A stretch of 9,994 nt of DNA, taken from NCBI GenBank assembly GCA_016840945.1, contig JAEORJ010000415.1:1-9994 (forward strand), given 5' to 3'. The first letter of the stretch is position 1. The number at the start of each line of letters is the position of its first letter. Below are positions 5,273 to 9,994 of this stretch, piece by piece. The stretch is from Candidatus Gerdarchaeota archaeon. Its GTDB lineage: Archaea; Asgardarchaeota; Heimdallarchaeia; JABLTI01. Position numbers and translations under genes: made by a program. Under the pieces are notes generated by a model. It did no database searches. It was not told where the DNA came from and was given only the letters and a program-made list of their open reading frames with translations.

Positions 5273-7015
5273 ATGAATAAATGGAGCAATTGTAATAAAT
5301 TAGATCAATTTATTCAATTATTAGCCATTGAAGAGGTATTATCTGCAAATAAAATCATTGAAGAGATCACAACAGTTAAAGATTTTTTTACTTCGCAATC
5401 AAAATTAAATGAATTTATTGATTTTGCAAAAAAAAGACATCAATTGTATAAAACAGCCTTCTCCAATAATAAAGGCTGGGGTGATGTTCAAACACCACAA
5501 TGGTTTGTAAAAATTATCTATAAAATACTGAAACAATCAAATTTCTCGCCAGATGTTATTCTGGAACCAACATTTGGTGATGGAAGTTTCCTGTTAGCTT
5601 CTTTAGCATATTCGTCTAATATCAAATTTCTCTATGGCGTTGAAATTCAAGAAAAACATATTTGGCGATTTTTATTGCAATTAATAGAACGAATGATTAT
5701 TGAACGAAAAAAACTCCCCACTCAAATAAAAATTGCTCAAGATAATATCTTTACCCATAATTTTGCTAGAGAGCTTATTGATAATCAAGAGTTAAAGATT
5801 TTAATTATCGGTAATCCTCCTTGGGTTACAAGTTCAGAACTTTCAGTTTTAGAATCAAATAATGTACCAATTAAATCTAATAGAAAAGGATTATCAGGTT
5901 TGGATGCATTAACAGGAAAGAGCAATTTTGATATAACTGAATCAATTATTACAAAATTGATATCTACTTTTAGCAATCATAGGTGTAAAATTGCCTTATT
6001 ATGCAAAGAAACTGTTATTAGAAATATTTTGAAGGATATAAAGAAAGAGAAATATCCAGTAGATAATATCAGAGCAATAAAATTCAACTCAGAAGAAATC
6101 TTCAACAAACAATGTGATGCGGCATTATTTTTAGCTGATATCAATAAAGATTCTAATTGTACATTTTGTTTGGTTAGCGATTTACAAAATCCCTTTGTTA
6201 CAACAAGTAAATTTGGTTGGGTAAATGATAAATTTGTTTCTGATATTGACAACTATGAATTAAACAAAACCATTGAAGGAAAGTCATTAGTTATTTGGAG
6301 ACAAGGAATTAAACATGATTGTGTGAAGGTTTTAGAATTAGAACAAAAAGCAAATGGACTTTTGGAAAATAAATTAGAAGAAATGATTATCCTTGAAGAA
6401 CCACTTTTATACCCATTGTTAAAAGGTTCTGATTTGAGGGATTTTACCATAAAGGATACTAATAGGAGATTGCTTCTAACCCAAAAAGCACTAAATGAAG
6501 AAATTAAGAATATTGATAAATTATATCCTAATACTTGGAAGTATCTGAATGATCATTTATCCTATTTTCAAAAAAGAAAATCAAAAGTATACCAATCAAA
6601 AACTGATTTTTCAATATTTGGTGTGGGAGATTACTCATTCAGAAACTATAAAGTTGCTATAGCAGGATTTTATAAAGAAGCTAAATTTACTTTGATTCCA
6701 CCATTAAATAATAAACCAGCTGTTTTAGATGATACTTGCTATTATATTGGTTTTGACTCTTATTTAGATGCTTTAATTTATTGTACAGCACTCAATAATA
6801 GAGAAACTAAAGAATTTCTTAAATCAATAACTTTTGAAAATTCAAAACGTCCTTTCACAAAAGAAATTCTTATGAGAATTGATACTAAGAAAATTCTTTC
6901 CAATTTAACTTCTGAAAAAATCAAAGAAATATGGTTTGAAAATAATTTCAGTAATGACTCCAATTATGCTTTAAAAGAAATGTTAATCAGGAAAAATGAA
7001 ATTATTAAAGGATAA
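5273..7015 (+). CDS. N6-adenine DNA methyltransferase, type IIG/Eco57I-like, apparently solitary
   Basis: A 580-residue methyltransferase that should transfer a methyl group from S-adenosylmethionine to adenine in DNA. Motif X (TPQWFVKII, 74-82), the SAM-binding motif I (LEPTFGDGSFL, 97-107), an acidic motif II (GVEIQ, 122-126), a motif III-like AQDNIF (155-160) and the catalytic motif IV IGNPPW (179-184) occur in the gamma order typical of this class. The C-terminal half holds YPLLKGSDL (380-388) and FGVGDYSFRNYKVAIAGFYK (449-468), resembling the target-recognition part of type IIG enzymes. The first 70 residues show no PD-(D/E)xK nuclease motif, and no restriction gene is adjacent in the window. 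It may therefore be an orphan methyltransferase or one half of a split system. It converges on the first glycosyltransferase with a 9-base gap. The recognition sequence cannot be read. Confidence 0.88.
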   Translation: MNKWSNCNKLDQFIQLLAIEEVLSANKIIEEITTVKDFFTSQSKLNEFIDFAKKRHQLYKTAFSNNKGWGDVQTPQWFVKIIYKILKQSNFSPDVILEPTFGDGSFLLASLAYSSNIKFLYGVEIQEKHIWRFLLQLIERMIIERKKLPTQIKIAQDNIFTHNFARELIDNQELKILIIGNPPWVTSSELSVLESNNVPIKSNRKGLSGLDALTGKSNFDITESIITKLISTFSNHRCKIALLCKETVIRNILKDIKKEKYPVDNIRAIKFNSEEIFNKQCDAALFLADINKDSNCTFCLVSDLQNPFVTTSKFGWVNDKFVSDIDNYELNKTIEGKSLVIWRQGIKHDCVKVLELEQKANGLLENKLEEMIILEEPLLYPLLKGSDLRDFTIKDTNRRLLLTQKALNEEIKNIDKLYPNTWKYLNDHLSYFQKRKSKVYQSKTDFSIFGVGDYSFRNYKVAIAGFYKEAKFTLIPPLNNKPAVLDDTCYYIGFDSYLDALIYCTALNNRETKEFLKSITFENSKRPFTKEILMRIDTKKILSNLTSEKIKEIWFENNFSNDSNYALKEMLIRKNEIIKG

Positions 7016-7024
7016 TAATTTAAG

Positions 7025-8248
7025 TCAAAGATTAGTTTCAAGTAGATTTTGTTGTTTGGCTGAATCGTGTATATGTTGTTCATCTTCTAAACCTGCTGTT
7101 AAATCAGGTTTGTATTTTCTTCCTTTCCAAGTAGTTGTTTTTCTTACAGCTAATTCAAGCATTGATGCAATTACTGAGATGATAAAAACCAACATTAAGA
7201 TTGGGAAGAACAGATAGGTAATCCAAAAATGTCTACCTTTGTTAGTCCAAACTAAGACAAATGTGAGAATTAGCAAACCTAATGTAACAGGAGGAGCAAT
7301 GATAAAATAAATTGAATTTCCATAAATAGCTGCTAAAGTAATTGCTACTGGTGAAAGGATACCCCAGAAAATATAAATTAATGTAAAAATAATTCTACGA
7401 GGAGGAGTTAATTTTATACCTGCATAAAGGACTTTTTTAAATCCATACCAACAATCCTTAGCTGAATCTGGATACATTCTAGTATACACAAGTTTACTTG
7501 TTCGCAAATAATATAATGATTGCAATTCTGTTTTAATAACTCGTGCAAAAGCATAGTCTTCTATAATTGAGCCCCTTAATCGTGCATGACCACCAATTTT
7601 CTCATAGGCTTCTCTACTAAACATCATATATTGACCTAATGCAACATAATTATGAATCCTTCTTGGGTCATTTACCCTTCTAGGTCCACCTGAAATAAAA
7701 TGAGATAAGAAGAAATGAATTGGCACAATACTCTCCCACCATTTCTGTAATTGCTGATATGGGAAAATTGTTAGGAGACCAGCTTTTTTCTCTAATAACA
7801 TACTTACAGCTATGCGTAAAGAATCTGGTGAATGAGTTGTATCAGCATCAGTGAATAACAAAATTGATCCCTTTGAAGCTTTATAACCTAAATGGCAACC
7901 ATAATTTTTACCAATCCAATTATCAGGTAATTTTTCATCAATAACAATTTGATTAGCCAAAGGTCTAGCAAGCTCTATTGTTTTATCAGTTGATCCACCA
8001 TCAGAAACGATGATTTCAAAATTAGAATAATTTAATTGCCTTAATGAGGTTAAACATCTTTGAATGTTTTTCTCTTCATTATAAGTAGGAACAACAATAC
8101 TAACATATGGTTCTGTGGGCAATGCTCTTAACAATTGGTCACTAATACGATCTTTCTTTCCAACTGTAATAATAATGTAATATAAAAGAGAAAATAAAAC
8201 TAATGCAAAGTAAATCGAACAAACTATTAATAGCCATAATGATTCCAT
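7025..8248 (-). CDS. Membrane-anchored family 2 glycosyltransferase (paralogue 1)
   Basis: A 407-residue GT-A fold glycosyltransferase, predicted to use a nucleotide-sugar on the cytoplasmic membrane face. An N-terminal helix (about 4-28) precedes the catalytic domain: VSIVVPTYNEEKNI (49-62), SDGGSTDKT (82-90), the metal-binding DAD (134-136) in LLFTDADT, and the likely catalytic IIEDYAFAR (228-236). Three hydrophobic segments follow (about 287-310, 312-334, 341-363), then the conserved TTTWKGRKY (371-379). WIGKNYGCHLG (111-121) and WKGRKY recall CrtQ/HpnB-type enzymes that glycosylate lipids, so a lipid or isoprenoid acceptor is inferred; polysaccharide synthesis is possible. The ATG is supported by AGGAGAT 6 bases upstream. 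A full-length paralogue of equal length lies just upstream. Its 3' end converges on the methyltransferase with no clear terminator. Confidence 0.85.
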   Translation of the reverse strand: MESLWLLIVCSIYFALVLFSLLYYIIITVGKKDRISDQLLRALPTEPYVSIVVPTYNEEKNIQRCLTSLRQLNYSNFEIIVSDGGSTDKTIELARPLANQIVIDEKLPDNWIGKNYGCHLGYKASKGSILLFTDADTTHSPDSLRIAVSMLLEKKAGLLTIFPYQQLQKWWESIVPIHFFLSHFISGGPRRVNDPRRIHNYVALGQYMMFSREAYEKIGGHARLRGSIIEDYAFARVIKTELQSLYYLRTSKLVYTRMYPDSAKDCWYGFKKVLYAGIKLTPPRRIIFTLIYIFWGILSPVAITLAAIYGNSIYFIIAPPVTLGLLILTFVLVWTNKGRHFWITYLFFPILMLVFIISVIASMLELAVRKTTTWKGRKYKPDLTAGLEDEQHIHDSAKQQNLLETNL

Positions 8249-8254
8249 TTATTT

Positions 8255-8261
8255 ATCTCCT
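8255..8261 (-). promoter_or_regulatory. Shine-Dalgarno site of glycosyltransferase paralogue 1
   Basis: On the minus strand AGGAGAT lies 6 bases before the ATG whose first base is 8248. Confidence 0.7.
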
Positions 8262-8307
8262 GTCGATAACCATTAGTTCCAATTTACACTTTTAGCTATT
8301 TAATGCA

Positions 8308-8318
8308 CTTTTATTTAT
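8308..8318 (-). promoter_or_regulatory. Candidate TATA-like box of glycosyltransferase paralogue 1
   Basis: The minus strand reads ATAAATAAAAG, which would give a leader of about 38 bases. A separate promoter is expected because a terminator-like hairpin follows paralogue 2, but the 221-base intergenic stretch has several other AT-rich candidates. Confidence 0.3.
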
Positions 8319-8439
8319 CACAATGGAATTTTCAGATTATCTTACAATATTATAACTAATACTCTCATTTAGACTTCTTGATATAAGATATTAGTTGTTT
8401 AAATATTTTATTCGATAACTCAATCTTTGCTTTTAATGC

Positions 8440-8480
8440 AAAAAAAAGAATAAAAGAATGAATAAAATGTCATTCTTTTT
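8440..8480 (-). terminator. Hairpin terminator of glycosyltransferase paralogue 2
   Basis: AAAAGAATGA (8452-8461) and TCATTCTTTT (8470-8479) form a perfect 10-bp inverted repeat with an 8-base loop. Read on the minus strand, the hairpin overlaps the stop codon of paralogue 2 and is followed by TTTTATTCTTTTTTTT. The U-run after a hairpin is the form of an intrinsic terminator. It would separate the transcripts of the two glycosyltransferases. Confidence 0.55.
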
Positions 8481-9693
8481 GTGAAACAGCATTTGAATTC
8501 TTGTATTCATCATCATATGTTCTATGATTACCATTTAGACCAGCAGATAAATCAGGTTCGTATTTTCTTCCTTTCCAAGTAGTAGTTTTACCAAAAACCA
8601 ATTCAAGTGTTGAGGAAATTAATGTCAACAAAAAACCAGACATTAAGAACGGGAATAGTAAATAAGTTAACCAAAAATGTCTTCCTTTCTTATGCCAATA
8701 AATTGCAAAGGTCGATGCTTGTAAAAGATAGGTGAAAGCCATAATAATTGGCCAGGTGATCGAATCAGCAAAAAGAGCAGTTAGTATTAGCATTATTGGG
8801 GAGAAGATTATTGCTAAATTTGTATTTAGAACTAATAGCATTCTTTTAGGTGGTGTTAATTTTGTACCCGCATATAGTACTTTTTTGAATCCTGTCCAGC
8901 TATGTCTAAAGGAATCTGGATACATATGTGCTGTAACCAATTTGTGAGCAGGTAAATAGTATAGCGAATGTAATTGCTTCTTCACTATTCGAGCAAAAGC
9001 ATAGTCTTCAATGATTGAACCTTTTATTCGTAAATGTCCACCAATCTTATTATAAGCTTCTCGAGTAAAAAGCAAATATTGGCCAATCCCTAGAAAGCTG
9101 TCATCTTCTCTTGAATCATTGACTTTTTTAATTCCTCCTGAAGAAATATTGGATAGATAGAAATAAATTGGTACAATACTTTCCCACCATTTTTGTAATT
9201 CTTGATAGGGAAATACTGTTATAAGACCTATTCTCTTTTCCAAAAGTGTACTAATAAATATACGTAATGAGTCGGGTTTATGAACTGTATCTGCATCTGT
9301 AAAGAGTAAAATTTCTCCTTTTGCTACTTCATATCCTAAATGGCAACCATAGTTTTTCCCTATCCAACCATTTGGCAATGATTTATCCACTATTAGTTGA
9401 TCAACATAAGGTTTTGCTAAGTCAATCGTATTATCGTTTGAGCCACCATCTGATAGGATAATTTCATAATTCGAATAATTCAAGGAACGTAAAGAAATCA
9501 AACATTTTTCAATATTATGAGCTTCATTGAGTGTTGGTATTATGATACTTACAAAAGGTTCATTTGGTATTGTTTGTAGATACTTGTCTGATAATTTTTC
9601 TTTTATATTTGTATTAATGAGAAGAAAATAAATCAGCATAATTGCTACAAGTACAAAATAGATTATACTTATGATTGTTAGCCAGAGTTTCAT
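8470..9693 (-). CDS. Membrane-anchored family 2 glycosyltransferase (paralogue 2)
   Basis: A 407-residue paralogue of the neighbouring glycosyltransferase, matching it along the whole length with the same motif order. These are the N-terminal helix (about 3-26), VSIIIPTLNEAHNI (48-61), SDGGSNDNT (81-89), DAD (133-135), IIEDYAFAR (227-235), three C-terminal hydrophobic segments and TTTWKGRKY (370-378). Metal-binding and putative catalytic acidic residues are intact, so it should be active. The copies differ most in the segment after SGG (about 186-202), in the C-terminal membrane region and in the final 25 residues. This is consistent with an old duplication and perhaps a changed acceptor or sugar. 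GAGGAT lies 9 bases before the ATG. The gene ends inside a terminator-like hairpin. The same lipid-glycosylation inference applies, with the same uncertainty. Confidence 0.85.
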   Translation of the reverse strand: MKLWLTIISIIYFVLVAIMLIYFLLINTNIKEKLSDKYLQTIPNEPFVSIIIPTLNEAHNIEKCLISLRSLNYSNYEIILSDGGSNDNTIDLAKPYVDQLIVDKSLPNGWIGKNYGCHLGYEVAKGEILLFTDADTVHKPDSLRIFISTLLEKRIGLITVFPYQELQKWWESIVPIYFYLSNISSGGIKKVNDSREDDSFLGIGQYLLFTREAYNKIGGHLRIKGSIIEDYAFARIVKKQLHSLYYLPAHKLVTAHMYPDSFRHSWTGFKKVLYAGTKLTPPKRMLLVLNTNLAIIFSPIMLILTALFADSITWPIIMAFTYLLQASTFAIYWHKKGRHFWLTYLLFPFLMSGFLLTLISSTLELVFGKTTTWKGRKYEPDLSAGLNGNHRTYDDEYKNSNAVSQKE

Positions 9694-9702
9694 TTAATAT
9701 AC

Positions 9703-9708
9703 ATCCTC
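9703..9708 (-). promoter_or_regulatory. Shine-Dalgarno site of glycosyltransferase paralogue 2
   Basis: On the minus strand GAGGAT lies 9 bases before the ATG whose first base is 9693. Confidence 0.6.
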
Positions 9709-9735
9709 GTGAGATAGCTACTGATAAAAAAGAAT

Positions 9736-9748
9736 GAGTTATACTTTT
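9736..9748 (-). promoter_or_regulatory. Candidate TATA-like box of glycosyltransferase paralogue 2
   Basis: The minus strand reads AAAAGTATAACTC, placing transcription start near 9716 and leaving a short leader that includes the Shine-Dalgarno site. Another AT-rich candidate, CTATAATTG, lies slightly further upstream. Confidence 0.3.
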
Positions 9749-9783
9749 CAACCATCAATTATAGTGTGAACCATATCTCAAAA

Positions 9784-9803
9784 TCGTTTTACTGGTAAAA
9801 CGA
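9784..9803. repeat. 20-base operator-like dyad
   Basis: TCGTTTTAC and GTAAAACGA are perfect inverted 9-base arms separated by TG. The arms contain CG pairs that are rare in this AT-rich sequence, so chance is less likely than for an A/T-only palindrome. It lies about 90 bases before the start of paralogue 2 and may bind a dimeric regulator (inference). Confidence 0.6.
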
Positions 9804-9852
9804 ACATGATCCTCTAAAGTATCTTTATCACTCGTTTTTAGCAAATACTATC

Positions 9853-9869
9853 TTATAGTTATTATAGTT
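9853..9869 (+). repeat. Tandem TTATAGTT direct repeat
   Basis: Two copies of TTATAGTT are spaced by 9 bases from start to start, near the dyads of the same intergenic region. They could be part of a regulator binding array or a chance repeat. Confidence 0.4.
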
Positions 9870-9875
9870 GGAAAT

Positions 9876-9892
9876 AACCTCATTGTGAGGTT
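9876..9892. repeat. Short inverted repeat AACCTCA/TGAGGTT
   Basis: Perfect 7-base arms flank a TTG loop. Such a hairpin could be a regulatory dyad; no T-run follows in either direction. Confidence 0.45.
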
Positions 9893-9900
9893 TAACTTAT

Positions 9901-9915
9901 GTTGATAGTATCAAC
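9901..9915. repeat. Short palindrome GTTGATA-G-TATCAAC
   Basis: Perfect 7-base arms around a single central base, 8 bases past the preceding inverted repeat. Its form suits a protein-binding dyad more than an RNA hairpin, because there is no loop. Confidence 0.45.
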
Positions 9916-9967
9916 CCGTTTTAAAAATATTCTCAAATCAATCTGTAAATGAGTAAAGAAAAAGAGG

Positions 9968-9990
9968 AGAATGAACTTATGGTTCATTCT
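9968..9990 (-). terminator. Hairpin at the window edge, possible terminator of a further minus-strand gene
   Basis: AGAATGAAC and GTTCATTCT form a 9-bp stem with a 5-base loop. On the minus strand it is followed by CTCCTCTTTTTCTTT, and it carries AAAGAATGA in the same place as the terminator of paralogue 2, where those bases read Lys-Glu-stop. A plus-strand alternative exists: GAGGAG (9964-9969) lies 9 bases before an ATG at 9979. Confidence 0.35.
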
Positions 9991-9994
9991 TTAA

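Larger units (their letters stand above)
9694..9994. other. Intergenic region rich in inverted repeats upstream of glycosyltransferase 2
   Basis: No convincing complete gene is seen in this 301-base stretch. It holds a candidate promoter and Shine-Dalgarno site for paralogue 2, a 20-base dyad (9784-9803), tandem TTATAGTT repeats (9853-9860 and 9862-9869), two further short dyads (9876-9892 and 9901-9915) and a hairpin at the window edge. The last bases may include either the end of a minus-strand gene or the start of a plus-strand gene. Confidence 0.6.

Noticed and set aside
5785..6450. Three minus-strand frames of 63-91 codons inside the methyltransferase gene
   Set aside because: All are antisense to a continuous methyltransferase, including the NPPW region, and none shows a recognisable motif.
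6778..6963. Minus-strand 61-codon frame inside the 3' part of the methyltransferase gene
   Set aside because: It is antisense to a conserved coding region with no ribosome site or family signature.
6996..7217. Plus-strand 73-codon frame bridging the methyltransferase and glycosyltransferase 1 ends
   Set aside because: It overlaps the methyltransferase end in another frame and is antisense to the conserved C-terminus of the glycosyltransferase.
8732..8947. Plus-strand 71-codon frame inside glycosyltransferase 2
   Set aside because: It is antisense to membrane segments shared with the paralogue, so it is a shadow.
7025..9693. The two glycosyltransferases as a mobile-element or assembly duplication
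   Set aside because: The copies differ clearly at many residues and have unrelated flanking and intergenic sequence. They are diverged paralogues, not a recent copy or artefact.
9784..9915. CRISPR array or tRNA gene in the right-hand repeat region
   Set aside because: The repeats are short, unlike one another and not regularly spaced with spacers, and no cloverleaf or TPsiC-like arm could be found.

Overview
The window looks like part of an Asgard (Promethearchaeota) archaeal genome. It is AT-rich and densely coded. One gene encodes a full Arf-type small GTPase (GxxxxGKT, PTSG, DLGGQ, NKCD, SAKTG). It sits in a tight operon with a seven-helix membrane protein and a small longin/roadblock-like protein, a gene content typical of Asgard genomes and not of bacteria or other archaea. 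Several starts carry Shine-Dalgarno sequences matching the archaeal 16S tail (GAGGTGAT, GGAGGCGAT), and TATA-like boxes precede some genes. The taxonomic call is inference from gene content; no rRNA or tRNA gene was seen.

Layout, left to right. (1) 2-2155, + strand: a secreted, C-terminally anchored protein of about 14 LVIVD-type repeats, probably a double beta-propeller on the cell surface. (2) 2403-4425, + strand: a three-gene operon of a longin/roadblock-like protein, an Arf-like GTPase and a 7TM protein with predicted N-out/C-in topology. (3) 4454-5062, - strand: a HEAT-repeat scaffold protein with an apparent TTG start, convergent with the operon. (4) 5273-7015, + strand: an N6-adenine DNA methyltransferase with no restriction partner in view. 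(5) 7025-8248 and 8470-9693, - strand: two tandem paralogous membrane-anchored family 2 glycosyltransferases, both 407 residues. (6) 9694-9994: a non-coding stretch with several inverted repeats, ending in a hairpin that could close a further minus-strand gene or overlap the start of a plus-strand gene.

The main point of interest is the operon in (2). A membrane protein with receptor-like topology is co-transcribed, with a 2-nt gap, with an Arf-family GTPase and a candidate GTPase-binding adaptor. This suggests a membrane-tethered GTPase module, possibly a signalling or membrane-trafficking one, although no biochemical role can be read from sequence alone. The glycosyltransferases and the surface propeller concern the cell envelope. 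The methyltransferase and HEAT protein share a divergent intergenic region and have no obvious link to the rest.
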